Notes: generated by a model not told the origin, from the letters alone. Counted from the first letter of the stretch, positions 9,069-17,375 are shown. The stretch: 64,000 nucleotides of DNA from Deinococcus aquiradiocola (GCF_014646915.1 NZ_BMOE01000001.1:710568-774567), one strand, 5' to 3'. Translations and numbers: made by a program.

Positions 9069-9455
9069 ATGAATCGACTGCTGACCCTGATCGCCCTGCT
9101 GCTGGGCTTCGCGCTCGCCCAGGACACTGCCCCCGTCATCGCTGGCGTGACCGTGCCGGACCAGGTCTGGTACCTCGCGGCCACCCTCATCGGCCTGATC
9201 GTCAAGGCCGTCGCCAGTCCACTCACGCAGCTGCTCAAGGTCCGGTGGGGCTGGACGGGCGACGTGGCCCGGCTGCTGTACGCCGTGCTGAGTCTGCTGT
9301 TCGTGGCGGTCTTCGGCGCGCTGACCGGCGCATTCGGCGCGGGCCTGCACGGTTGGCTGTCCGCTGGCGCGGCGCTGCTGGTGGCGCTGGTCAAGGGCTA
9401 CGGCGACTACAGCAAGCTCGTCCAGACTTCCATGGCCGGGACGTCGGTGCGCTGA
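9069..9455 (+). CDS. Holin-like phage membrane protein
   Basis: 128 residues behind SD GGAGG. It starts with a signal-like segment (residues 1-17, ending FALAQ), followed by hydrophobic helices near 33-52, 70-92 and 95-110. This resembles phage holins of the phi11/LLH type in size and number of membrane segments. Located directly after the endolysin, so it is the strongest holin candidate of the cassette. Its stop overlaps the next start (TGATG). Confidence 0.55.
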   Translation: MNRLLTLIALLLGFALAQDTAPVIAGVTVPDQVWYLAATLIGLIVKAVASPLTQLLKVRWGWTGDVARLLYAVLSLLFVAVFGALTGAFGAGLHGWLSAGAALLVALVKGYGDYSKLVQTSMAGTSVR

Positions 9456-9814
9456 TGGGTCTGGCGCTCAACACTCCCCTGACCATCGAGGTGGGAGAGT
9501 ACAGCGCGTTCCGGGCGACCATCCAGGGCCCCCTCGGGGTGGAGATCCCGGACGTGAGCGACTACCGGGCGGTCATCCGGTTTGCGGGACCACCCGCGAA
9601 CGGCGTGTACGGCCGCGCCCTGCTGGAACTCACGACCGAGAACGGTGGGATCCTGCGCGACGGCCCGTACTTCCGCTGGGCCATCACGCCCGCCGGGAGC
9701 CGCGCCCTCCGGACGGGCGTGTGGCAGATGGTCGTCATCTCGCCGAGCGACCACCCCACCCGCATTCACGAGGGGGCCGTCACCGTACGCCCGGAGATCC
9801 GGGGCGGCCTGTGA
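9455..9814 (+). CDS. Small phage protein, beta-rich, near tail fibres
   Basis: 119 residues from ATG 9455, overlapping the previous stop. Sequence is beta-rich with one early segment (TIEVGEYSAFRATIQGP) like a small Ig/barrel domain. No signal or membrane segment. It sits between the lysis and fibre genes; a fibre-assembly or upper-baseplate role is plausible but unproven. Confidence 0.45.
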   Translation: MGLALNTPLTIEVGEYSAFRATIQGPLGVEIPDVSDYRAVIRFAGPPANGVYGRALLELTTENGGILRDGPYFRWAITPAGSRALRTGVWQMVVISPSDHPTRIHEGAVTVRPEIRGGL

Positions 9815-9960
9815 CGCCGGATGAGACGCCCCTCGCGGCGGGCATGCTGGAAACGGAACTCCGGGCGGGCGCGCTCGCTCAGGAGGAGGAACTCAGGCCG
9901 GGCGTGCTGGAGCACGATCCTGCCGATGAAGGGAACCGCTGGGACACGGTCCAGTGGTGA
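9811..9960 (+). CDS. 49-residue acidic phage protein
   Basis: GTG 9811 overlaps the preceding stop (GTGA) and the frame ends 9 nt before the next gene. The product is Glu/Leu-rich with a duplicated phrase (GMLETELRAG / GVLEHDPAD). Gapless packing in the operon supports it being translated. Function unknown. Confidence 0.45.
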   Translation: MTPDETPLAAGMLETELRAGALAQEEELRPGVLEHDPADEGNRWDTVQW

Positions 9961-9969
9961 AGGAGTGAC

Positions 9970-10527
9970 ATGCCGCAACTGAAATTCTTCCAGGTGGTGA
10001 CCCTGCCGGGCACCCTGCAGCCGAACGCGTTCTACTACGTCCTGAACGGCAGTTACAGCGAGTCGTACCTCACGAACAGCACCGGCGTCGCGAAGGCGAT
10101 CGGGAACAGCGCGATGATCAACGCCCTGATCGACGCGAAGCTCGCGGCCGCCAGCACCCTGCAGAGTGTGCCGACCATTGCGGCCCGCAACTCCGCCGCC
10201 GCGGCTACCACGGCGAACGCCCTGTACCTCGTCACGGACGCCACGGGCGACCCGACCGTGACCAGCGGTGCGGCCCTGTACTTCTACGAGAAGGCCGCGA
10301 ACAAGCACACGAAGGTCGCGGAGTACGAGAGCATGGACGTGGTCCTGCAGTGGGCGAACATCCAGGGCCGCCCGAACAGTACCCCTGCCGCCATTGATGC
10401 CGCGGTCGGCGCGAGCCACACGCACGGGAACAAGGGCGTGCTGGATGCCCTGACGGACTCTGGCGGGCGACTCCAGTACGGCGGGCAGCCCGTCAACACG
10501 CCCGACTGGGGCAGCACGGACTGGTGA
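9970..10527 (+). CDS. Tail-fibre-like protein (short)
   Basis: 185 residues after SD AAGGAG. The first ~40 residues (FFQVVTLPGTL, YYVLNG, YLTNSTG) match the N-terminus of the next gene in pattern, suggesting a shared virion-attachment module. The middle is Ala/Thr-rich helix (55-75). The C-terminal part (QGRPNSTPAAIDAAVGASHTHGNKGVLDAL split by a loop) resembles the repeated helical-strand units of phage tail fibres. Probably a fibre or fibre adaptor. Confidence 0.55.
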   Translation: MPQLKFFQVVTLPGTLQPNAFYYVLNGSYSESYLTNSTGVAKAIGNSAMINALIDAKLAAASTLQSVPTIAARNSAAAATTANALYLVTDATGDPTVTSGAALYFYEKAANKHTKVAEYESMDVVLQWANIQGRPNSTPAAIDAAVGASHTHGNKGVLDALTDSGGRLQYGGQPVNTPDWGSTDW

Positions 10528-11513
10528 TGGCGAGCTTCCTCATGCAGAAGGTCGTGTCCGCCCTGCCGGGCACCCTGACGGCCGACACCGTGTACTTCGT
10601 GCGGTCCGGGACCGGGTTCAGCGTGTACGTCACGAACCACAGCGGGACCATCGTCGCGTACACGCTCAACGTCCCGCAGGCGTCGCAGGTGGACGTGTAC
10701 GGCACGGCCTCTACCGCTGGGGTCTTCACGTGGACCAAGCCGGGCTGGGCACGCGTCGTGACCGTCACGGTCATCGCGGGCGGCGGGGGCGGCGGGTCAG
10801 GCCGCAAGGGTGCGGCCGGGACTGCGCGGGCAGGAGGGGGAGGCGGTGGTGGTGGGAGTACCGCCACCCTGACCTTCCAGGCGGCCGCCCTGCCAGACAC
10901 GGTCACCGTCACCGTCGGCGCAGGCGGGGCGGGCGGGGCAGCCGTCACGGCGGCCAGCACGAACGGCAACGCCGGCGGTACCGGGACCGCCACGACGTTC
11001 GGGGCGTACCTGCGCGGCTGGGGTGGAGTCGGCGGGGCGGCAGGCACCCCCGCGAATGCGGGGACAGCTGCAGGCGGCACTGGCATGTACGTGGGCGGTG
11101 TGGGTGGCGGTTCGAGCATCGCAGGTGCGGGCAGTGGCGGCGGGCAGAGCGTCACGCTCGGTGGGGCCGGAGGGGGCGGTGCGGGCAGTCTCAGCACCGC
11201 GAACGCGGCCTACGCGGGCGCGATGGGCGGCGGTGTGCCGAGCGCGAACCAAGGCGGCGGCGGGAACGGCACGGCAGGCGCCGCCGGAACGGCCGGCGGG
11301 GACGGCGCGGCCCAGGCGACCGGGATCGGCATCGGCGCGCCCGGAGGTGGCGGTGGTGGAGCCGCGTCCGGAGCGACCGCCGGTGCGGGCGGCGCGGGCG
11401 GCTTCCCCGGCGGTGGTGGCGGTGGGGGCGGGGCCGGAACGGACGGCTCGGCTGACGCGGCCGCCGGTGGGCGCGGTGGGAACGGCCTGTGCATCGTCAT
11501 CACTCAACCCTGA
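10527..11513 (+). CDS. Glycine-rich tail fibre / adhesin
   Basis: 328 residues from ATG 10527, overlapping the previous stop. N-terminal ~50 residues resemble the preceding gene (VVSALPGTL, VYFVRSG, YVTNHSG). Then a typical entry to phage glycine-rich domains (FTWTKPGWARVVTVTVIAGGG) leads into ~240 residues of Gly-rich sequence with many GGxGG runs, closing with GGRGGNGLCIVITQP, the usual end strand of this domain. Such polyglycine-II-like tips are found on phage receptor-binding fibres. Highly variable host-range determinant expected. Confidence 0.65.
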   Translation: MASFLMQKVVSALPGTLTADTVYFVRSGTGFSVYVTNHSGTIVAYTLNVPQASQVDVYGTASTAGVFTWTKPGWARVVTVTVIAGGGGGGSGRKGAAGTARAGGGGGGGGSTATLTFQAAALPDTVTVTVGAGGAGGAAVTAASTNGNAGGTGTATTFGAYLRGWGGVGGAAGTPANAGTAAGGTGMYVGGVGGGSSIAGAGSGGGQSVTLGGAGGGGAGSLSTANAAYAGAMGGGVPSANQGGGGNGTAGAAGTAGGDGAAQATGIGIGAPGGGGGGAASGATAGAGGAGGFPGGGGGGGGAGTDGSADAAAGGRGGNGLCIVITQP

Positions 11514-11541
11514 ACCTTCGGACAATTCGCGCCCAACTGAA

Positions 11542-11586
11542 GCCTCCGCCCGCGCTGAGAAGCGTCTGGGCGGGGGCGATTTTTGT
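11542..11586 (+). terminator. Rho-independent terminator of phage late operon
   Basis: A 10-bp stem (GCCTCCGCCC with GGGCGGGGGC, one G-U) plus a further 4-5 inner pairs around a GAGA loop, followed by ATTTTTGTT. Located 28 nt after the fibre stop; ends the plus-strand phage unit. Confidence 0.85.
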
Positions 11587-11589
11587 TAG

Positions 11590-11617
11590 CTGACGATTGT
11601 GTTGAATGCTATACACT
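11590..11617 (+). promoter_or_regulatory. Promoter of the two-gene moron-like cassette
   Basis: A -10-like TACACT at 11612-11617 (overlapping TATACA at 11610) with a possible -35 CTGACG at 11590-11595, 16 nt apart. It lies directly after the phage terminator, so the downstream gene must have its own start of transcription. Confidence 0.45.
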
Positions 11618-11628
11618 GATTTCACTCA

Positions 11629-12528
11629 ATGGCCACTTCACACACAAGGCGCTGGCCTTCCTCTGTCTGGCATAGGTGGTACACAGAAACCCCTACTGGA
11701 CTCAAGCGGTTCGACGTTCTCGCGTACTTCGGTGCATTGTTACCGAATGCCATCCCGGACTACCTCTATTTCGTCGCGTACCGTAGCCACACGACTACCC
11801 CAGCCCTGCTTGTAGGTATATTGGTTGCCCCCTTTCTCAGTCTTTTCGCCATAGCTACGATTCTGGGCAAGAAGAAGAAGGAGTCGTTAGACGCTCAGCA
11901 GAAGAAGGACTATGGTGCTGGCGTTCAACTCGCGTATGGGCAGTGGAGAGATTCTGCAGGTTTGTTTCAGGGTGCACTAGCCCAGACGTATCGCCACTTG
12001 GACATCCCCTCAGCTGAGGGAACACCGACAACTTGGCAGAGTGCTGTTACTCAGCATCTGCACGTCATCGCGCTGATCATCCGTGAGGTTTTCGGGGAAG
12101 AGACTTGTGGACGAGCACTGTCAGTCAGTTTGGCATTGCCCGCTGCAGACGGCGAGACGCTCAGGACTGAGCTATTTCAGTCGGAAACGCCTGGACGTAC
12201 CCCAGGTCGAGTTATTCCACTAAAAGCCACTGATGCGGGCGCAGCCGCTGCATTCCGGAAGCGGCAGGCTCAATACATCGCCAACACCCAAGACCGGCGA
12301 CACAGGGCCCAATTCAGCGGTCGTCCGTATAAGTCATTTATGTCGTGGCCCGTCTTGTCAGGGGACAGTAAAACTGTGTTGGCTATTGTGAGTGTGGACT
12401 CGCAACACGTGAACGGGTTCGACAAGGATTCTGAAGAAAGTCGGCGTGACCAGGTCGAGTGGATGTGTCATCCTGTGTTACAAGGGATCGCGATCTGCCT
12501 CTTGGCAGGTAGAACGCGATCGGAATAG
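11629..12528 (+). CDS. Two-TM protein with GAF-like soluble domain, moron candidate
   Basis: 299 residues from ATG 11629. Two hydrophobic segments at about 28-50 and 55-80 are followed by a basic KKKK stop-transfer sequence, then a ~210-residue cytoplasmic part. Residues ~235-290 (SFMSWPVL, AIVSVDSQ, GIAICLLAG) have the strand order of a GAF-like sensor domain; this is a weak visual similarity. G+C is clearly lower than in the flanking phage genes, suggesting separate acquisition. Own promoter, own terminator, followed by a 55-residue gene. Could serve in lysogenic conversion or phage exclusion; no direct evidence. Confidence 0.55.
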   Translation: MATSHTRRWPSSVWHRWYTETPTGLKRFDVLAYFGALLPNAIPDYLYFVAYRSHTTTPALLVGILVAPFLSLFAIATILGKKKKESLDAQQKKDYGAGVQLAYGQWRDSAGLFQGALAQTYRHLDIPSAEGTPTTWQSAVTQHLHVIALIIREVFGEETCGRALSVSLALPAADGETLRTELFQSETPGRTPGRVIPLKATDAGAAAAFRKRQAQYIANTQDRRHRAQFSGRPYKSFMSWPVLSGDSKTVLAIVSVDSQHVNGFDKDSEESRRDQVEWMCHPVLQGIAICLLAGRTRSE

Positions 12529-12552
12529 AGTGAGGTACCCGGAGGTGACAGC

Positions 12553-12720
12553 ATGAGTGAGAAAGAGACCTTGTACAGGGAAGTCCTCGTGCGCTTCGCA
12601 AAAGGCGAAGCAACGCGCGAGGAAGTTCGCGCCGCCGATCCGATGCGAACTACGATTAGAAAGGCTGCGGAGATCGTAGCAAGTGCATATGTCAGTTCTC
12701 AGACTGCAAAAGCTCGCTAA
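12553..12720 (+). CDS. 55-residue helical protein following the TM/GAF-like gene
   Basis: Excellent SD (GGAGGTG, 5 nt from ATG 12553). The product is charged and helical (MSEKETLYREVLVRF..., basic C-terminus ending TAKAR), without membrane segment. It lies 24 nt after its neighbour, before the terminator, so the two form one unit. Function unknown; could be a small regulator or partner. Confidence 0.55.
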   Translation: MSEKETLYREVLVRFAKGEATREEVRAADPMRTTIRKAAEIVASAYVSSQTAKAR

Positions 12721-12735
12721 CTGCAGCCCCTGCCC

Positions 12736-12760
12736 CCCGCCGATTTCGGCGGGTTTTTTT
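12736..12760 (+). terminator. Rho-independent terminator of moron cassette
   Basis: Perfect 7-bp stem CCCGCCG / CGGCGGG with loop ATTT and a run of seven T. The T-run also supplies the TAA stop of the convergent minus-strand gene ending at 12759. Confidence 0.9.
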
Positions 12761-12986
12761 ATTTGTCGGGAGAAGTAGAGTTGTCCTCGATCTGCTGGAC
12801 CCGGTACCAGCGGGGCTCTTGGTGTGCCGTCCACGCGCCGTCCCACAGCCGGTGCCACACCAGGGTGTCCTTGCTGTTGCTGTGGCGGCTGCACGCCGTG
12901 CGGGCCTCAGTCGCGGAGTCGAACTCGCCCAGCGGGACGTCGACCTGGTCGGAGTTCAAGAGCAGCACATCGGCGCGGTATCGCAT
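12759..12986 (-). CDS. Small hypothetical protein
   Basis: 75 residues, Trp- and Asp-rich, with no signal or membrane segment. I chose ATG 12986 because a TATCTT -10 box lies 6 nt upstream (plus 12993-12998), giving a leaderless mRNA; a GTG at 13040 would add 18 residues. The central phrase (GEFDSATEARTACSRH) is reminiscent of small modulator proteins but no family is recognised. Convergent with the moron cassette. Confidence 0.5.
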   Translation of the reverse strand: MRYRADVLLLNSDQVDVPLGEFDSATEARTACSRHSNSKDTLVWHRLWDGAWTAHQEPRWYRVQQIEDNSTSPDK

Positions 12987-13127
12987 GCCAGCAAGATAAA
13001 GTCCCTGATCCCCACAATGGCAGTCTGGTGAGTCACCCACAGCCGGGTGGTGCGGGACAGGTCGAGGTCAGCGTCTGATGGATCAGTACGCTCAGAAAAC
13101 ACTGCGCCGAAAGCTGACGTCACAGGT

Positions 13128-15317
13128 TCAGCTCTCGTCGTCCTGGTCATCGGTCCTTCGTTTCGGCATTCCAGGCAGGAACGTCAGACTCATGCCCGCC
13201 GAGCGGACGGCCTGCACCTCCCGCTCGAACGCCGTCCCTGCCAGTCCCGTCCCGGTCAGTCGGAGCCATCCGCGGCTGCGGCTCATGGCGGTGAACAGCT
13301 GGTTGCGCAGCGCGAGGTTCTGCTCGTCCTTCGCGATGAGGTCGAGGCCGACCACGTACACGGAGTCCGCCTCGTTGCCTTTCGCCTGGTGGATGGTCGT
13401 GACGGTCACCGCGCCGTCGTGCCAGAAGTCGTTCGGGCGTGCGCGGTCACTCTTGATGTCCGGTTTGCTGGCGCCTGGCACGTAGTACGAGATCCCGGCG
13501 CGGCGCAGGGCTCCGGCCGCAGCGCCTTGGACGTCCGTGGCGAAATTTCCGACGGCGATCACGAGGATGCCCCTGGAGGCCGTGAGGCCTTCACGCAGGT
13601 CGCGCTGCACGTGTTCGACCAGGGCGGCCATCTCCGCGTCCCGGGTGGTGTACGAGGCGTACTTGACGAGGTCTTCGGTGGTGAGGTCGGGCAGCGGGTG
13701 GGGGCTGTTCGCGGGCGGGCGGTGAAGGGTGAGGGGTCCACGGGTCCGGAAGTCCCCCGTCACCTCGTAGCCGAGCCGGTCCCAGTCATCCTGGCGGGTC
13801 GGTCCGGACAACCTTCCACCCTCGCGCAGCAGGCCCATGCCGAGGGCGTGCGCGGCGACGAGGATCGGGCCCGGCGTGCGGTACGAGACGCGCATCACCT
13901 CGGACTTCCCGATGCCGCCCTTGTACGCGGCGCCCGCGCCGAACACGTCCGCCCAGGAGGTCCCGAACACGGTGCGGGTGTCGGGGATCATCATGCTGTC
14001 GAGGCTCTGCGCTTCGTCGTACGCCCAGATCAGGCGCTTCAGTGGCGGTGGGGGCGGCGTGACGTCGAAGAGCGGCTGTTCGCGCGGGACGGGCCTCAGG
14101 GCGCGGTGCGCGAGCCAGTAGAACGCCTGCCGTTCCGCGTACTGCAGTTCAGGCGCCTCGTTCACGAGGTCCTGGCCTTCGTCGATGAGGACGGCGTCGA
14201 AGAACTCCAGGTTCGCCTGCCGTTCCTCGGCCTTCTGCAGCAGGTCGTGCGCGCAGTAGATCAGGTTCTTCGCGGCCTGGTACCCGTAGGGCGTCTCGTT
14301 GACGCCGAGGGGGCGGATGTCGATGTGTTCGGCGAGCACGCTGTAGAAGCCGGGCTGGTCGCGTGCGCCCCAGGCGTGCAGGATGCGGAGCTTGTGGCTG
14401 GCGTCGCGCAGGCGGGTGTCGCCGCCGGAGTGGAGTTTCAGCCAGTGGTCGACCTGCAGGGTGATCTGTTCGTAGAGGGCGCGGGAGAAGAACACGAGCG
14501 CGATGTCCCAGTCGGGGTGCTTGAGGTGCATGTTCGCGGCCTTCTGCGCGAGGAGGACGGTCTTGCCGCTCCCGGCGAGGCCGCGGATGCGTTGCGGGCC
14601 GGGCGGGACGGTTTTCGCGATGCGTTCCTGTTGCAGGTCGAAGGGCCGTTCGGCGATCCGGACGGCCTGCATGAGTTCCGCGCGGGTGCGGGGCGTGACG
14701 GCGGGCGGCGTGGTTTCCGTGGGTCTGGGGATGTTGCCGCTGGTGCCGAAGGCGTTCTGGAGGGCCTGCCATTGCGGGTCGTCGAGCGACTGGCCCTGCG
14801 CGATGAGCGGGGTGCGTTCGATGGCTCTGAGGAGGCGGGCGGGCGTGAGCTGGTCGCCGTGGAGGATGGGCGTGGCGCCGATCAGGGTGTTGAAGGGTGC
14901 GTCGTCCCACTCGTCGCGCTGGATGAGGGGGGTGGCGACGAGGACGCGGCCGGGCACGCGGTCGAGGCCGGTGCGGCCGCGGAGGTTGCGCATGATGACC
15001 TGGAGTTGCGCTTTGGCCTGCTCGTAGGGGTTGATCTGGAGTTTGCCGTAGTACGGGCGGTTGAGGTGCCAGGCGTAGCCGCTGACGCCGGCGAAGTCGG
15101 TGAGGGGGAGGCTTTTGACTTCGATGACGATGACGCCGAGTTCGGCGTCGAGGATGAGGATGTCGGGTTCGCGGACGGTGGTGTCGCTGACGAGGGGGTA
15201 GCGCCACCAGGCGACGGCGTCACGGTTCTGGAAGGCGGTTTTGACGGCTTCGAAGACGCGTTGTTCTCCCTGCTCGCCTGCGAACTTGAATTCTTCGGTT
15301 TGTATGAACACGGCCAT
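13128..15317 (-). CDS. NERD-domain UvrD/Rep-type (superfamily 1) DNA helicase
   Basis: 729 residues. N-terminal NERD nuclease-related domain (about 10-115) with the expected D..E-x-K pattern (EPDILILD, VIVIEVKSL). Then an SF1 helicase core: Walker A GLAGSGKT (about 246-253), motif II VLIDEGQDL (about 376-384), motif V TIHQAKGNEADSV and motif VI LFTAMSRSR near 690. NERD-helicases are widespread on mobile DNA and some belong to defence loci. A weak CATACT -10 lies 9 nt upstream of ATG. No partner gene shares its operon, so it could act alone in DNA repair or processing. Confidence 0.85.
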   Translation of the reverse strand: MAVFIQTEEFKFAGEQGEQRVFEAVKTAFQNRDAVAWWRYPLVSDTTVREPDILILDAELGVIVIEVKSLPLTDFAGVSGYAWHLNRPYYGKLQINPYEQAKAQLQVIMRNLRGRTGLDRVPGRVLVATPLIQRDEWDDAPFNTLIGATPILHGDQLTPARLLRAIERTPLIAQGQSLDDPQWQALQNAFGTSGNIPRPTETTPPAVTPRTRAELMQAVRIAERPFDLQQERIAKTVPPGPQRIRGLAGSGKTVLLAQKAANMHLKHPDWDIALVFFSRALYEQITLQVDHWLKLHSGGDTRLRDASHKLRILHAWGARDQPGFYSVLAEHIDIRPLGVNETPYGYQAAKNLIYCAHDLLQKAEERQANLEFFDAVLIDEGQDLVNEAPELQYAERQAFYWLAHRALRPVPREQPLFDVTPPPPPLKRLIWAYDEAQSLDSMMIPDTRTVFGTSWADVFGAGAAYKGGIGKSEVMRVSYRTPGPILVAAHALGMGLLREGGRLSGPTRQDDWDRLGYEVTGDFRTRGPLTLHRPPANSPHPLPDLTTEDLVKYASYTTRDAEMAALVEHVQRDLREGLTASRGILVIAVGNFATDVQGAAAGALRRAGISYYVPGASKPDIKSDRARPNDFWHDGAVTVTTIHQAKGNEADSVYVVGLDLIAKDEQNLALRNQLFTAMSRSRGWLRLTGTGLAGTAFEREVQAVRSAGMSLTFLPGMPKRRTDDQDDES

Positions 15318-15387
15318 GTGACGGTCAGTATGGGGGCGTGATTGTCACAGGATGCTGGCAATTGACGGTTATGGGGGGTTGATTGAA

Positions 15388-15412
15388 GCGCCGCCTTTGG
15401 GAGAGGCGGCGC
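15388..15412 (-). terminator. Terminator of the DUF3560 operon
   Basis: On the minus strand an 8-bp GC-only stem GCGCCGCC / GGCGGCGC with a 9-nt loop, followed by TTCAATCAA. Lies 14 nt after the last gene of the operon and separates it from the helicase promoter. Confidence 0.65.
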
Positions 15413-15425
15413 GGGTGGGTTGGGT

Positions 15426-16301
15426 TCAGGTGGGGGCGGGGAGCTTCTGGAGGCGTTCGGGAGGTTCGAGGAGGGTCATGCCTGCGGCGCCGCCGTCGAG
15501 GATCTTGACGCGGACCTTCTTGGTACCGACGCGGATGACTTCTGAGCGGGTGCCGCGGCAGAGGACGGTCTCCCCTGCCGTGAAGTCCTGCGCGGTGAGG
15601 GTGGGGGTGCCGCCGGTGAGGGTGTCGAGGCGGGCGTGTTCGTAGGTGAGGCGGAGGGTGAGGTGCGCAGCCCAGCGTTCTGCGCGGGTGCGTCCGGCCT
15701 GCTGCGCTTCGTTCAGGTGGTCGAGGTCCTGGTACTGGGTCAGGTTGCGTTCGATCCGCCGCAGGTCGGTCTCCAGCGTCCTGATGCGGCGCTGGGTGAC
15801 GCCGGGGTCGGTCTTCTGCCGGGCGCGGCGTTCGCTGCCGCGTGCGCGGTTCTGCCAGTACTCGGCTTTGCGGTGCTCTTCGAGGGCTTTGCGCATGTGC
15901 TGGTCGCTGCGTGCGAGGGCCCGGCGGTGGCGGCCTTCGCTGGAATGTCCGACGAGGATGGGTTGTCCAGGCGGGATCTGCCCGGTGATCGCGGTGGCGG
16001 TTTCCCGCCGGTTGTCGGCTCTGCGTTCGGCGGCGGCGGCGCGGCTGGTGAAGCGTTCGGTGCGGCCCGTGGGGTCGTCCAGGTCGGTGTCGTGCTCGAT
16101 GACGTCGACGTACGTGAGGAGGGTGTCTTCGCGTTCGGGAGTCCACGTGGCGACGAAGGCGTCCAGGCTGCGCCAGTACCTGAAGCCTGCGGTGGTGACG
16201 TGCGTGTACTCGGTTGGGTCGAGGCGCGCGCCGGGCGTCCAGCGGAGGGTGTTGTCGTCGAGGTGGTAGGTGGCGGTGCCGAGCGGTTCGGGGCGGGTCA
16301 T
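15426..16301 (-). CDS. DUF3560 family protein
   Basis: 291 residues from ATG 16301, which overlaps the upstream stop (ATGA). The family hallmarks are visible: an N-terminal beta part with FRYWRSLDAFVATWTPERE, an Asp-rich segment, then GQPILVGHSSEGRHRRA and a coiled-coil region with A-x-Y (KAEYWQNRA). DUF3560 proteins are typically encoded on plasmids and integrative elements of Actinobacteria and Proteobacteria, near anti-restriction or replication genes. The molecular role is not known. Last gene of a four-gene operon. Confidence 0.8.
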   Translation of the reverse strand: MTRPEPLGTATYHLDDNTLRWTPGARLDPTEYTHVTTAGFRYWRSLDAFVATWTPEREDTLLTYVDVIEHDTDLDDPTGRTERFTSRAAAAERRADNRRETATAITGQIPPGQPILVGHSSEGRHRRALARSDQHMRKALEEHRKAEYWQNRARGSERRARQKTDPGVTQRRIRTLETDLRRIERNLTQYQDLDHLNEAQQAGRTRAERWAAHLTLRLTYEHARLDTLTGGTPTLTAQDFTAGETVLCRGTRSEVIRVGTKKVRVKILDGGAAGMTLLEPPERLQKLPAPT

Positions 16302-16666
16302 GCTTCGTCCGTCCAGGCGGCCGTGACGTGCCCTTCGGCGTTGAGGGTGAGGGTGACGCCGGTGCGGGTGATGTGCTGCAGGAGGGCCGCTTCGCGGATG
16401 GCGGGGACGGCGTCCGGGTGGACGGTGAGCACGAGGATGTCGCCGTCCGGGTGGCCGGGGCGTTCGGCCCAGATGGGGGCGTGGCCGTCCCAGGGTTCGC
16501 GGAGGGTGAGGCGCACGCCTTTCAGGGTGGGGGTGTGGGGGGGGAGGTCGGCGGTGCGGACGACGGTGAGTCCGGCGGCGGTGAGGCGGGCGAGGGTGTG
16601 GTGCGCGGTGCGGCCGAGGGCGGTGATGGCGGCCTGCCGTGCGGCTTCGAGTTGGGCGGGCGTCAC
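16298..16666 (-). CDS. Hypothetical protein of DUF3560 operon
   Basis: 122 residues with ATGA overlaps at both ends, implying strict translational coupling. A helical N-terminus (about 1-35) is followed by a Pro-rich middle and a C-terminal strand-helix part (DILVLTVHPDAVPAIREAALLQHI). No known family; found only by context as part of the operon. Confidence 0.6.
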   Translation of the reverse strand: MTPAQLEAARQAAITALGRTAHHTLARLTAAGLTVVRTADLPPHTPTLKGVRLTLREPWDGHAPIWAERPGHPDGDILVLTVHPDAVPAIREAALLQHITRTGVTLTLNAEGHVTAAWTDEA

Positions 16667-16917
16667 GCGGGCCGCCCGTCGGTGAGGGTGAGGTGGCGTT
16701 CGTCGTCGAAGGTGTGGGGGGCGTAGTCGCTGTTCCCGGCGAGCTGGAGGTAGACGGTGACGGTGCCGTCATCGTGGCGGGTCCAGGCGAGGCCGCGCGG
16801 GTGGGCGATCATGGGGTAGTTCGGTTGGGTGATGGTGGTGAGGGTGACGTGGTCGGTGTCGAGTTCCTCTTCGAGTTCGAGGAGCTGTTCGATGCAGGCG
16901 CGGAGGGTGAGGGTCAT
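16663..16917 (-). CDS. Small plasmid/ICE-type hypothetical protein
   Basis: 84 residues. Pattern of a Leu-rich helix (LRACIEQLLELEEEL) followed by DTDHVTLTTITQPNYPM is shared with a group of short proteins common on actinobacterial plasmids; the similarity is from memory of pattern, not a search. ATGA overlap with both neighbours. Confidence 0.6.
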   Translation of the reverse strand: MTLTLRACIEQLLELEEELDTDHVTLTTITQPNYPMIAHPRGLAWTRHDDGTVTVYLQLAGNSDYAPHTFDDERHLTLTDGRPA

Positions 16918-17375
16918 GCGGCGACCGCGCGGCCGTAGTAGCGGGTGACGGGGGTGCTGTACCCGCGAACGAGGCAGGCGTGCGCCCAGACGGTGGTGGC
17001 TTCCTCGTCGGTCAGTTCGGTGAGGCTGGCGAGGTCGCGGCCGGTGGCGGCGCTGGCGATCTCGTAGTGGGCGTCGTGCGTGTAGCCGAGGCGGCCGAGG
17101 TCAGCGTGGAGGGCGCTGGCGGCGCGGCGAGTGAGGGTGGCGGGGCGGGTGTCTTCGCTGGTGTCGAGGAGGTCGAGGGTGCCTTCGGCGCGGGCCCAGC
17201 CGAGGAGGTGCGCGGCGCGGTCGGCGGTGGCTTCCTCGCCGTCGATGATGGCGGCGGTGATGATGCCCTGGTCGTGGAAGGCCTGGACGGTGCAGGTGAG
17301 GTTCATCTGCCAGGCGCCTTCGAGGTAGACGGGGATGATGAGGTTCCAGGTGCGGTAGGCGGTGGTAGTCTGCAT
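16914..17375 (-). CDS. Hypothetical protein, first gene of DUF3560 operon
   Basis: 153 residues; SD CCGGAGA 6 nt upstream of ATG 17375. Begins with beta strands (TWNLIIPVYLEGAWQMNLTCTV split by turns) and continues in helices rich in Ala, Thr and Leu. No recognised motif. Transcribed from a promoter with a consensus -35 shared back-to-back with the XRE regulator. Confidence 0.6.
   Translation of the reverse strand: MQTTTAYRTWNLIIPVYLEGAWQMNLTCTVQAFHDQGIITAAIIDGEEATADRAAHLLGWARAEGTLDLLDTSEDTRPATLTRRAASALHADLGRLGYTHDAHYEIASAATGRDLASLTELTDEEATTVWAHACLVRGYSTPVTRYYGRAVAA

Noticed and set aside
10493..11503. Proline-rich minus-strand ORFs
   Set aside because: Reverse complement of the glycine-rich fibre gene.
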